A DNA stretch of 64,000 nucleotides, taken from positions 25,514,960 to 25,578,959 of the forward strand of contig NC_092563.1 in the NCBI RefSeq assembly GCF_037975245.1, read 5' to 3'. Within the stretch, counting starts at the first letter, position 1. Each line of letters starts with the position of its first letter. The position numbers and the translations under genes were made by a program. The notes below the pieces were generated by a model. That model was not told the DNA's origin, made no database searches, and saw only the letters and a list, made by a program, of their open reading frames with translations. Shown here piece after piece: positions 1 to 11,389 of the stretch. The stretch comes from Apostichopus japonicus (taxonomy: Eukaryota; Echinodermata; Holothuroidea; Aspidochirotida; Stichopodidae).

Positions 1-495
1 TATGAAAGAACTTGACACAGCAAACATTTTGTGATCAAATTCTGCTCAATTGTACTTTGCTAGGCACAGAACAATAAATATCTTGAGATCATTACATTTC
101 TGAGGAACTACACATCTGAAAAATGCATACTGTTGAGTGATTTGGATTTTTCCTTGATAAAAATTCATGTTGATCAAATCCTAAAAAGGTGTGAATTAGA
201 CTTGCGCAAAAAGAAACGTTTTGCTTGTGTCGCTACAAAATGCAGAGAGTAATGAAACGTGATACCTTAATTGTTATCTTAAGCTGGACCTGAGATGTCC
301 ATCCCTGTATCGTTTGTATACTGTGCTGTGGGTATTGACCGCAGAGCAGTACTGACTGTACACTAGTGTCTAATTACTGACGGTAGCAAGCTATGTGTGT
401 ATTTTCTGGGATCGATGGTGGTGTTTAACACTTCTGTTACACCTCATTCGACACTAGGTCAAATTACCGGCATTAGACGTTTCTTTTTGCGCAAG

Positions 496-829
496 CAAGG
501 GCGTATAGGAGCTGGGGGCGTGACCCCCCCAGTGAAAAATGTGGAGGGGCGGAAGTATCATTCCGCCCCCCCCCCCCCCGCTTCGCAAGTCAGAAAACCC
601 CTTTTCAATTTCCAAATGCGAAAATAAAATCTCATTTGAAGCACCAAATTGCATCTAAGGCCAGGTGAAAATACAAAATTAAGTTTACAAAATGGAGTGG
701 GTATTGAAGTGTGCTATATTGCACCAAATTGCATCTGAGGCCACCTCCCCTTAGACCTCTAGCTCCCCCAGGCCGGCCATCAGTCTTCAGCCCCCCCCCC
801 CCAAACAAAAGTACCTTCCTACTCCACTG
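496..829 (-). mobile_element. hAT-like MITE, 334 bp
   Basis: The ends are imperfect inverted repeats: CAAGGGCGTATAGGAG on the left and, reversed, CAGTGGAGTAGGAAGG on the right. Flanks TGCGCAAG (488-495) and TGCGTGAT (830-837) are a decayed 8-bp TSD. The paralogous site near 41815-41830 is uninterrupted. It is the same family as 55060-55429, in the opposite orientation. No coding capacity. Confidence 0.75.
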
Positions 830-1232
830 TGCGTGATCCTTCACACCCATTAAAATTAAGTGCGCCAATTATGAGCCCACCTTGCTACTACTACTAGTAC
901 TAGCTCTACGTAAATAGGCTGGTATAAAGTATACGCTAACCATAGACCCTATGAAGCTACCACACTTTGAACAGTTTGAGACTATGAGAGTAATACAAGT
1001 AATTAGTATTGGCCAGGTTTGGGTACGTTTACGTAAATCTGATCCAAGGACAATACAGCGAGCGATCTAGCCTAGATACCATACCATACTTACCATATTA
1101 TTGCTTCCAAACGATGTAGCATTGAGTTGAAATCAGCAAGTTCACATTTCGAAGTACATTGCTCATTACCATTGCAAAACAAGTTAGGCTAAAAAATGTT
1201 CCCCTGCGTACACATAGCGCACAGTGGTTAAC

Positions 1233-1260
1233 CAGAGAGTAGTTCCACAACAACTCCCTG
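1233..1260. mobile_element. 28-bp mini-insertion flanked by GGTTAAC repeats
   Basis: Sequence beginning CAGAGAGTAG and ending AACTCCCTG is flanked by the direct repeats GGTTAAC at 1226-1232 and 1261-1267. The paralogous locus near 42211-42222 has a single GGTTAAC and no insert. The ends resemble the CAGGGAG...CTCCCTG ends of 62841-62868. It is probably a terminal-repeat-only hAT derivative. Confidence 0.6.
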
Positions 1261-2614
1261 GGTTAACAAAGGTCAAGTGTGAGTCTGTCATCTCTGGGAA
1301 ATAGGTTGCGATCCCAAATGTGCGTCCGACCGTTCGGAGAAATTCATCTTTTCAGTCACCTACATATATGACCAGGGAGCTGTAACAGACGATTCCATTT
1401 GGCAGTTAACCCAAAGACCCCACTGGAGGCTAATATGGGGCTACATGTAGGCCTAGAGTCTTTAAAATCAAGAAAAATTACTACGATGATTATTACAAGT
1501 CTTTAAGTACGGAAGCGTAGAAGAGACATAACAATGACATTACACACCATTGCATTTTGTGGACCATCACTTCATGTCTTCGAACAATTTTTGATTGGAT
1601 AATTATAATCATTTCTGAAATTATTTTTGAAATTGTCCCCTTATATAGGGGGATATTTGAAGCTACAGTACGAAATGTGTCCCGGAAATACTTAGGACGA
1701 ACTTATGAAAGAATCGTATACAGCATACATAGACCCCGGATGTGTGACCTGCTGAATTCACTTTGGCTTCGGCTTTGAGTACAACGTTTCCGTACGCTGC
1801 AGTGTTTGAAGAATCTAACCATATATATAGTAGATAAAAATAAATTGAAGTGCTGCACGAGCATAAGCTATAGAACTACATAACCAGAGTCCGGCTACTT
1901 TGTCAAGCTGGCACTGTCGGCAAGTTAACACATTAGAATGGCAAACATTATATAATGAGAAAGCAAATCACCCCACGTAGTAAGACAACTACATCCTATC
2001 GAGTATCGTCGAGATATCCTGTCTTTTATTGACATTTGGCTTTTCTTTAAAGTTGGTTTTAAATACTATCTACTATTGAATTTTGTACGTCAAATAGTAA
2101 TCTCAGATATTTTAACTCCCGTCTTCATTGCTAATTAACCGCTGAAATGCCAGGCTATTCTCAGAGATATTTCCCCCAATTACAGAGCTACCAATCAATG
2201 CATGTCCTTGAGGCTCCTGACAAAGGTAAAGTTGATTGACGGCACTTACTGGTCTCACGATGTTTTTTTTTTTGAAAACAAAAGGGTCAAAATGTCAAAA
2301 AACGACCACTTTTGAATGATAACAAATTTTTGAAGACAATACAAGTCTACATGAACTCCTCTGGAAAAGGTGGTTAGTTGATGCAGGCTGTTTTCTGTAC
2401 CAAAAAAAGGCTTGGGAAGCTCTCTTGTGTATTGTATTGTATGTATGGGTGTATGTATGTATGTATATGCATCTTCCCGCAAGCAGGAACTCGCGAAAGA
2501 AGCCATGGAACCTTTCTCAAGCTATGACTTTCTACAAAACATTGTTTGGCAGCATGCATATTTGATTGGTTCGGAGTTATGCGGGTAGTATGTTCTGCAC
2601 TATCTAGCCAAGGC

Positions 2615-3660
2615 TGGATTATAAAGATGTGGGTAAAAGCTTTACTCTGCACATGTGTACCTAACCAAGTTTGCGTTTACATTATGGTATACAGAGTATA
2701 ATACTATAGGATGGTTTATAAAAAGGACTTAAATTGCTAAATATTATATGCGCAAAAATTTTCATAAATTAGCTAATAGGGTCCCGGAATTGTACCTTGA
2801 TTTCATGTACTATCCATGATCCTTCCCAAAGCTGTAACAATGCCCAGAAAATATTCACAAAAAGAACGCCTGTTTCTAAATAATGAAGTAATCGTGATCT
2901 TAAATATATCAGGGACCGAACACAAATATTGCTTACAAGTTATGTTGACTATAGAAGGAAAATTCCCGTCTAATTTCCAGCAGAGTCACCTTTTTAAGGC
3001 GAATAAGTAGATGGAAGTTATAGAGAAATTTAGTATACCAGTTCAAGATACACATCTCTTCCCATGCTGAACTACACCATACATCAGATGCTATATGATC
3101 AATTTGGTGTTAATTTCACCAGTATCAGTCACTTTGAAACCAGTTTTAGCAAGCACAAATATTGGGGCCACAAGTGATGAAATTAAGGGCAAGCAATATA
3201 TTCACATTCTTTCATGTCTGATCTAGCCAATTGGCTAGATTATAAAGATGTGGGTATAAGCTTTACTCTGCACATGTTTACCTAACCAAGTTTTCATTTA
3301 CATTATGGTATTCAGAGTATAATAGGATGGTTTATAAACGGACTTAAATTGCTAAAAAATGTATGCGCAAACATTTTCATCGTTAGCTTGGTTAATTGGA
3401 AATTAGATTAATAGTGTCCCGGAATTTTAGCAAGCACAAATATTGGGGCCACAAGTGATTAAATTAAGGGCAAACAATATATTCACATTCTTTCATGTCT
3501 GATCAAGCCAATTGGCTAGATTATAAAGATGTGGGTAGAAGCTTTACTCTGCACATGTTTACCTAACCCTGTTCCTGCATTGACATTATGGTATACATGT
3601 GTATGATAGGATGGTTAATAAACGGACTTAAATTGCTAAAAATATATGCGCAAACAATTC
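2615..3660 (+). repeat. Degenerate tandem units inside composite block
   Basis: A segment starting GATTATAAAGATGTGGGTA followed by a TTTACTCTGCACATG stretch recurs at about 2617, 3239 and 3520. The unit also contains a block ending AAATATATCAG (2780-2930). The same units are arrayed at 45541-46930 and 49117-49430. Copies differ by substitutions and internal deletions. A 64-codon open frame at 2816-3010 recurs in them but shows mostly amino-acid-changing differences, so I do not call it coding. Confidence 0.65.
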
Positions 3661-4019
3661 TTTTAAATGACAGCTTTAGTCAATATCTCCCTTAGTTAGT
3701 TCTATTCTTCATCTATGTAGGTTCATTGATGGTTTGATTCGATTCAGTATCCAATAGATTGAAATTCAAGTTGGTAAACTCCCTTACTTCGTGCATACAT
3801 TAAAATTTACTTATAATTCCCAAAAATGGGTGGAACAATTCATGAAAATGCCTCAAAATACAAAATCAATGTTTACTTGTTTCACTGCAGCAATTGAACA
3901 TTCGTTGCAGCTCTGAGGAATATATTTGGATTCAACAAGAAGGCCTTCTTTACAAGCCTTCTTAACCAGTGCATCGTTAGCTTGGCTAATTAGGAAATTA
4001 GATTAACAGTGTCCCGGAC

Positions 4020-5380
4020 GAGAATTTTTTATTCCCAAACAGGTTCTCAATTGTGTATAAATAGTCGCTCATGATTGGTCGGAAAAGTTACGTCATAACA
4101 ATAAAACCCTTCACTTCGAGGTTATCAAAATGTCTGCATCCATTCGTTGCAACGAAGATATACCCGTTCAAAATTACCCGCAGCTTTTCGTAAATATATG
4201 TAGATGTGTTTGGAATTGGTTTAGACATAATGAGCACACTAGTATTGTATGATCTACTTTGATCGAAGATTTCTGTGAAGGCATTTATCGATAACATCGC
4301 ACAGTGAAAGTTTCGTACAGGGGTACACATGCGAATTAGGCCTATATGTATTATAACTGTGTACACAGTGCAGTGACGGAAATACATCATACTGTAGCAT
4401 GGTGGGCTCATAATTGACGCACTTAAGGATTTGATCAACGATTTCTATCAAGGAAAAATCAAAATCACTCAACTGTATGTGTTTTTCATATGTGTGGTTC
4501 CTCAGAAATGTAATGATCTCAATATATTTATTGTTCTGTGCATATGCAACGTACAATTGAGCAGAACTTGACCACAAAATGTCTGCCGTGTCAAGTTCTT
4601 TCATACCCTTAAATTGACACATTCGTCGATAAGCTAACTGTAGTGAAGGCTTTAGTATACATCCATTGACTTTAGATGCTGTTTGCTATACTTTGAGCCT
4701 CTAAGCTTAGACAGATCAGGTCCCAGAGAGTAGTGTTGTCCATGATATTGAGGAAATGTTGGTTATTTTTAGGGTGCAAGATTTCCAAATGCCCAAAAAC
4801 TGAACGTACAAAACCGGGGGAAGGGTGTTAAAAGCTTAAAAATTCCACAATTTGGTCATCAAATAGATGAAATGGATTCAAACTCATGAAATATGTAATT
4901 CTGCTTGACTGCAAAAAGTTTAGGTGGCCTGCTCTATCATTGCTAGTAATAATTGAAGGTGCGTCAATTACGGGGGTGCGTCAATTATGAAGCCTTGACT
5001 ATACACTAAACTCTTTTGCGTAAATTCATTCAAGGCTGAACTCGCGTCGTGAAGTTGATTTTGGTGTAGGCCTACCCATTCCACGAAACGAATTCCGATT
5101 TCAATAGAACGGCTGACGAATCTTGGATGGCGTAAACACGAAACCGATAGAATGTAGCGTATGTATCATAAGTAAGGTCAACATGTTATCCAAGCATTAA
5201 AAGTAAAGTTAGGGCGTTTGAAGGGAAACCCTTTAACTAGACTTAATTAAGTGTCAGTGTGTAACTCAGTATATGTCTTCGAACTTCCAAGCGATGATTA
5301 TTATTTATGCTGACGTCACGAGCAATCTGATTGGCTGAAAACTCCGTAATTGAGAACCTGTTTGGGAAAAAAAAATTCGC
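4020..5380. mobile_element. Mutator-like non-autonomous element, 1361 bp
   Basis: The terminal inverted repeats are about 33 bp, starting GAGAATTTTTTATTCCC on the left and, reversed, GCGAATTTTTTTTTCCC on the right, with two mismatches. A perfect 9-bp direct repeat GTCCCGGAC flanks it (4011-4019 and 5381-5389). The composite repeat resumes at once on the right, and sites near 2780, 45740 and 49305 lack the insert. The 9-bp TSD and G-starting TIR fit the Mutator superfamily. Inside, 4436-5000 is an inverted relative of sequence at 1-190 and 49490-50690, so it carries part of the composite repeat. No transposase. Confidence 0.7.
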
Positions 5381-5511
5381 GTCCCGGACTTGTGCCTTGA
5401 TTTCATGTACTATCCATAATCCTTCCCAAAGCTGTAACAATGCCCAGAAAATCTTCACAAAAAGAATGCCTGTTTCTAAATAATGAAGTAAAAGAATCAT
5501 GACTATTTGAC

Positions 5512-6060
5512 TATGTATGTATGTATGTATGTATGTATGTATGTATGTATGTATGTATGTATGTATGTATGTATGTATGTATGTATGTATGTATGTATGT
5601 ATGTATGTATGTATGTATGTATGTATGTATGTATGTATGTATGTATGTATGTATGTATGTATGTATGTATGTATGTATGTATGTATGTATGTATGTATGT
5701 ATGTATGTATGTATGTATGTATGTATGTATGTATGTATGTATGTATGTATGTATGTATGTATGTATGTATGTATGTATGTATGTATGTATGTATGTATGT
5801 ATGTATGTATGTATGTATGTATGTATGTATGTATGTATGTATGTATGTATGTATGTATGTATGTATGTATGTATGTATGTATGTATGTATGTATGTATGT
5901 ATGTATGTATGTATGTATGTATGTATGTATGTATGTATGTATGTATGTATGTATGTATGTATGTATGTATGTATGTATGTATGTATGTATGTATGTATGT
6001 ATGTATGTATGTATGTATGTATGTATGTATGTATGTATGTATGTATGTATGTATGTATGT
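5512..6060. repeat. Perfect (ATGT)n microsatellite, about 137 copies
   Basis: 549 bp of uninterrupted tetranucleotide. Because 4 and 3 are coprime, several frames stay open (MYVC repeats on one strand, TYIH on the other); these are not genes. The paralogous position near 49440 has no array, so the expansion arose after the two blocks diverged. Confidence 0.99.
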
Positions 6061-6153
6061 GCTGTCGGCACAACTATCATTCTTGAACATAGCATCAGTG
6101 TTAGGCCTTGCCAACTGGATGCAATTGCGATTTTCAGCTTAAAGGGTGTGAAG

Positions 6154-6498
6154 ACTTGCGCAAAATGAAACGTCTAATGCCGGTAATCTGACCTAGTTTC
6201 GAATGAGGTGTAACAGAGATGTTAGACACCACCATCCATCCCAGAAAATACACACACAGCTTGCTACCGTCGGTAATTAGACACTAGTGTACAGTCAGTA
6301 CATACAGCGGCGGTCAATACCCACATCAAGTGTATGTAAACGATACAGCGATGGACATCTCAGGTCCAGCTAGAGATAACAAGGTATCACATTTCATTAC
6401 CGTCTGCATTTTGTACACCATATGTTACACCATATTCGAAAATAGGTCAGATTACCGGCATCAGACGTTTCTTTTTGCGCGAGTCTTCACACCCTTTA
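6154..6498 (-). mobile_element. TTAA-flanked MITE copy (rearranged)
   Basis: It begins with AGGGTGTGAAGAC just after TTAA and runs inverted relative to 18731-19127. The copy then switches to plus-orientation sequence near 6425 and ends in ACACCCT plus TTAA at about 6498. An abutting second copy starts AGGCATTGAAGACTCGCC and runs to about 6640. The pattern suggests recombination between adjacent copies. Confidence 0.55.
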
Positions 6499-7539
6499 AA
6501 GGCATTGAAGACTCGCCCCAAACCGCGTGTGGTCATCTGAAAAAGTTAACTTTCTGTTGCTTGCAAGTGACATTTTGTTTGTGTCGCTACAAAATGCAGA
6601 CAGTAATGAAACGTGATACTTTAATTGTTATCTTTAGCCTAGATACCATACCATACTTACCATATTATTGCTTCCAAACGATGTAGCATGGAGTTGATAT
6701 CAGCAAGTTCACATTTCGAAGTACATTACTCATTACCATTGCATCTCTGGGAAATAGGTTGCGATCCCAATTGTGCGTCCGACCAAACAATCAAGAAAAA
6801 TTACTACGATGAAAGTCTTTAAGTACGGAAGCGTAGAAGAGACATAACAATGACATTACACACCACTGCATTTTGCGGACCATCACTTCATGTCTTCGAA
6901 AAATTTTTGATTGGAGAATTATAATCACAGAGAAATAATTTTTGAAATTGTCCCCTTACATAGGGGGAAATTTGAAGCTACAGTACGAAATGTGTCCCGG
7001 AAATACTTTGGACGAACTTATGAAAGAATCGTTTACAGCATACATAGACCCCGGATGTGTGACCTGCTGAATTTACTTTGGCTTCGGCTTTGAGTACAAC
7101 ATTTCCGTACGCTGCAGTGTTTAAAGAATCTAACCATATATATAGTAGATACAAAAAAATTGAAGTGCTGCACGAGCATAAGCTATAGAACTACATAAAC
7201 GAGAGTCCGGCTACTTTGTCAAGCTGGCACTGTCGGCAAGTTAACACATTAGAATGGCATACATCATATGGGAAGCTCTCTTGTGTATTCCTATCTTAAG
7301 TTATGACTTTCTACAAAACATTGTTTGGCAGCATGCATATTCGATTGGTTCGGAGTTATGCGGGTAGCATGTTCTGCACTAGTCTTGTTAAGACCATAGT
7401 ATGAACAGCCTATATAATGAACCTTTCTTTTTCACAAAGCTATTTCCCGTATCTATATATTTGCTATACTACCCAGAGAACGCCCGCGGCAACGCTTTCG
7501 TTTGATGCTAGGGTCTTATATGGAACGCCAAAAGGACCA

Positions 7540-7775
7540 CAGGTGGCGTTGCTACCCTAAACAGGGGGTGCTACTACCCTAAACAGGAGGTGCTACTACT
7601 CTTAACAGGAGGTGCTATACTATACCCTAAACAGGAAGTGCTACTACCCTAAACAGGTGGTGCTACTACTACTACCTAACCAAGAGGTGCTACCCTATAG
7701 CAGGAGGTACTACTACCCTAAACAGGCGATGCTACTACCCTAAACAGGTGTTGCTATCCTAAACAGGGGTCGATC
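7540..7775 (+). repeat. Minisatellite, about 22-bp unit (copy in block 1)
   Basis: About ten imperfect units with core CCCTAAACAGG followed by GGTGCTACTA, varying in length. The orthologous array is at 57697-57955. Confidence 0.9.
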
Positions 7776-8219
7776 TACTTTGTAACTACGACCCGTTTCT
7801 GAAGCAAACCGCATTGAAGGATAATGCCATGAAAATCTGCTGGTTATTCTTTTGCGGATACGTACACCTGCCATTCGGCAGCATTAGAGAGATACAATGT
7901 TTCAAACAAAGGTTAATTTTCAGCCGCTTAACATATTTGAGAAAAGATTAATGGGTACAATTTTCTGGACGGAAGTCAAAATGATATCATGAGAAACAAA
8001 AGACAAGGCTTTTTCAACCCGTCTGCCAGTACAATGTTAAGTAAAACTAGATGCAATACTATTCATGCCAAATTTTACCTGCCCAAGTTAAAGAATATTA
8101 ACGTACTTTTATGCTATGTGGGTGTCTGGCGGGCATTTCCCACAACTGAAAATGCCTGACAGTGGTCATTCATGATACCTGTGACCAGTAAGAACAGTTC
8201 CTATAGTTTTTCATTATAG

Positions 8220-8222
<3 letters not shown>

Positions 8223-8304
<82 letters not shown>
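8223..8304. repeat. (AT)n microsatellite
   Basis: 82 bp of alternating TA at the right boundary of composite block 1. Similarity to 57619-58403 stops here. Confidence 0.97.
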
Positions 8305-8307
<3 letters not shown>

Positions 8308-8670
8308 ATATCTGTTTCGTGAGCAACTGTTAAGTGTCATTTTGTTTTTTCAACTAATTTAAAGTTATTATTAAAACTTTAATAAGTTTCATAAAAATGT
8401 TCTACCCTTTCCTCGTGAATTGTCGCGTAAGCCGCCGTACTCAGACTTAGCACTTATAGACCTAGATAAGTTATAGACCCACCCGTATTAATGTAGTGCC
8501 CGTGAATTTGTTTCCTCGTACGATTACGGGTAATTTGCATAAATGGGTGGGATTTATATAACTATTGATATAAATCATGTTAAATTACGTCATTTTAATT
8601 ACCCTAATCTGCCCTGAATACAGCTTTACAAGAAGATATCTTCGAAACTGCCTTGCATATCGAGATCGAT

Positions 8671-8835
8671 GGATACTTTTTTTTAAAGAAAATTCACCCA
8701 TGGACACGAAAAACCAAACAACAAACCAATTGATCAGCTCTCAAGCCCAGTCCCCTTGCATCGAGATTGTGACATTGTGAACATCGTCGGGTGTGTATAT
8801 CACGCGGTTCCCCTACAAGGAATGTAGGCACGTGG
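8671..8835 (-). mobile_element. U2-snRNA-headed SINE, old diverged copy
   Basis: Read on the minus strand it contains the SINE body: a GAACC hairpin region, a CACACCCGACGATG segment, the CAAGGGGACTGG stem, and the tail ending in a poly-A/T stretch at 8671-8683. It matches 52205-52390 throughout with many substitutions. The snRNA-like head is no longer recognisable. No TSD was seen, consistent with age. Confidence 0.65.
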
Positions 8836-10459
8836 AGCTGATCCAAACTCTATCAGACCATGAAAGAATTAAAGGGTAATAGTTCCAATAGCAGCCGATA
8901 TATCCAGCCTAAAGCGACAGCATTACTCAGTGAGGCGAAAATCAGTCTTCGGCTTACTCTTCCCACACATCTGTTTTGCGTCAGGTATTGCACTACAATT
9001 AGAGTAGTGCGCGTCCGCCTGAGAAGTAAACCATTGTCGGAAAATAGCTCCAAAGTGCCCTACTATATTGATTTTTGTGGCATTTTCTGAGTCATCGTCA
9101 TTCGTTTTGATGCTTGGATGTTGAAGAGGATGAAATAAACTAGGACTACTGATGGTCTAAAAATCTGGAGGATTTAAGTTGATTTAAGCTATTTTAGAAA
9201 ATCTTGGGTGAAAACAAGAAGATTCCTCAGCGACAGCTGGCAGATGGGAAGGGGAGCACTGTGATGATCTTTGAGCTGTTCTAGCTCAAAATCTAAACGG
9301 TCATGGTGGCAAAAGTTGATTGTTTTTTGATAGCCCAAGCTGTTAGCTACCACATGGTGGGCAGGACATTTCAGCTGAAAAAAATATGCTCTATCGGTCT
9401 TGGAAAGTGACGAGTTTAGTGTGTAAGTCAATGGGAGCAATTAATTGTGGTGCGGTACCATCAATAGTTAACCCAGGGAGCTGCTACTCTGAGTAGACCA
9501 TGGATACTAACCACTTATGCAGGAAACGTTTCCGCGGCAAACACACCCAGGAGGTATTTGCAATTGTCGATGTGCCTCCACATGAATGATGGACAGAGTC
9601 GATATGCGGTATGCAATAATTGAAGAGTGCAGAAAGGAGTTGCTTGTAGGCTTTTAGAAATCAAGGATTCCACTGAGTACTCGGTGTTTGGCTCCTGCAG
9701 AACCACGTAAAGACCAATGGCAGTCTGTATAGTTGTGGTGTTACATTTTTCTGGGATCATGCATATTCAGCACGTTTGTGCATCTTAGTTTCTTGCGAAA
9801 CAGACCTCTGAAGTTAATGGCCGACAAAATTGTACTTTTTCGCGAATTATGTGATGTCCTCATCCCTGATTTCCCGCACAGCAGACGTGTATCACTCCTG
9901 CACCGATTACCTGTATCCGTAATACCACCGTCCGCGATCATTCACAGGATTTTCAACTCGAACTGCGTACAGATTGTACGCTATTAAAATACATATATAC
10001 GAACGTCAATATGAATATTCAAATCTCTGGCATATCACGACACCCAACCTACGACGACGTCCAGTGTGTGTGGAAAATCATCGCCGCAATTTCAAAAGAT
10101 ATTCCGCTGTGTATAACGACACTGTCTTTATTCTCTTCTACTTCGAGAAAATTATTGCTAACTAATCGAAGGGTAATACATGCATTTGAAAGGACTTTTC
10201 CAAATTCAGTGAATTTTGTCGATGGAAAAGTTGACCGAAAGCACAACTCCGGTGATAAACTGCTGTGTAACGGAGACCTAGCCAAGTTTCATAATTTACA
10301 ACAATATCTATACTACCGTAAAGTGATTTTTAGCTCCGCCTACTTTTAATCTTGGGGGTATGTTTATTCATGTATCAGAACCAATCAACAGTCAAGAAAT
10401 AAAGTTCATAAATATAGTATAATTTATCGCAATTCCTAAAATCTGCCAGTGATCGCAGG
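8836..10459. other. Unannotated stretch
   Basis: No gene supported. Two overlapping plus-strand frames (9733-9987, 10011-10349) lack initiation context, splice logic or a recognisable domain. At 9473-9490 there is a CAGGGAGCTGCTACTC sequence matching the end of the 62841-62868 mini-insertion; no partner end was seen. Confidence 0.4.
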
Positions 10460-10475
10460 TGTTAGAATATGGTAC

Positions 10476-10565
10476 TTTTTAAGAAAAAGTCACCCAGGAA
10501 AGAACCTGGGCACGAAAACCAAACTACCAAACGACTGATCCGCTCTCAGCCCCAGTCCCCTTGCA
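10476..10565 (-). mobile_element. U2-snRNA-headed SINE, 5'-truncated copy
   Basis: 90 bp, nearly identical to the 3' half of the full copy at 52205-52390. It is flanked by a perfect 16-bp direct repeat TGTTAGAATATGGTAC at 10460-10475 and 10566-10581. 5' truncation plus a long variable-sequence TSD is the signature of LINE-driven target-primed reverse transcription. Confidence 0.92.
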
Positions 10566-10581
10566 TGTTAGAATATGGTAC

Positions 10582-11389
10582 ATACCCACACCTGCTACTA
10601 CGAAGGTTACATCACTGACAGATGCAAAAGTATGAACTTGTTTGAATTACCAAGGTTTCAAGGTCTTTACATTAGTTGTGAAAGAGCCTATAAATAACAT
10701 TTGCAAGGTTCACAAAAGTTTATTCCAGTAATTTAGCAGCTTTGCACAGTTTGCTGCCCTCATTCCGAACTGGGGAGTTTCCGGCGTCCAACAACCACTA
10801 AATAAGTATAATTTGTTTTCATATTTTCACGGTCAATAAATAGTTATTACCGACAGTCTATAGGCAATTGCAGTGATTACGTCATCTATTCCTCGTGTCG
10901 AAGCTATCTAGTCGCCTCCAGCAGGTGTATTACGTGTGGATGATGTCTCGAAGCTACGTGTTAGGGGTAAATGCCCCGTCGCGTCGCACTTTTATTCCTT
11001 CAAGCCCAAAACAGGTTCGAGTGAGCAGTATTAGGTGTATATTGCGTGTATAAGGGACTTACTTAGACGCTGATTCGGGGATAATTTGTAAATATGTAAA
11101 TATAAGTATGTATATATGTAAATAAAAATATGTTAATATGATCTACATATCCTGGCTGAGATGGTGGAGTTTCCCGGGACGAGTTCCCGTTCTTTTTGGC
11201 AAGAAATTGCCATAGTAAGTTTCTCTTAAGTGAATTGTAACTATTTACTCGAATCAGCCGATACAAATTTCCTATTTACGAGATACAACACTTTTGTCAA
11301 CCTGAGCTGCCGTGTAGTTGCGACACAGGCAAGCACTTTGTTACGTTGGAATGTGTTGCGCGAAACCTGTTAAAGGAGATAATGACAAC
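10582..11389. other. Unannotated stretch upstream of ORF1-like relic
   Basis: No gene supported. It includes a short A/T-rich microsatellite-like run near 11090-11140. It could be the 5' leader of the retroelement relic that follows. Confidence 0.3.

Larger units (their letters stand above)
1..8222 (+). repeat. Composite interspersed repeat block, copy 1 (left-truncated by window)
   Basis: This is long non-coding sequence repeated in the same orientation at about 39546-58405. Landmarks match in order: 1-70 with 40723-40792, 71-490 with 41395-41820, 830-1450 with 41820-42380, 1440-2650 with 43755-45530, 2660-4010 with 45540-48660, 5390-5510 with 49313-49430, 6440-7440 with 51020-52637, and 7440-8222 with 57619-58403. 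Part of the block (450-2640) recurs within the same copy at 6440-7440. No conserved reading frame was found; differences between copies look neutral. The parent element type is unknown. The right end coincides with an AT microsatellite. Confidence 0.8.

Noticed and set aside
2816-3010. 64-codon frame MILPKAVTMPRKYSQKER..., recurring near 45774 and 48645
   Set aside because: Recurrence follows the tandem repeat itself. Differences between copies are mostly amino-acid changing, one copy (46410-46600) is frameshifted, and there is no domain.
5243-6168. Long open frames of about 190-276 codons on both strands
   Set aside because: They are translations of the (ATGT)n microsatellite (MYVC or TYIH repeats), open by arithmetic and not by selection.
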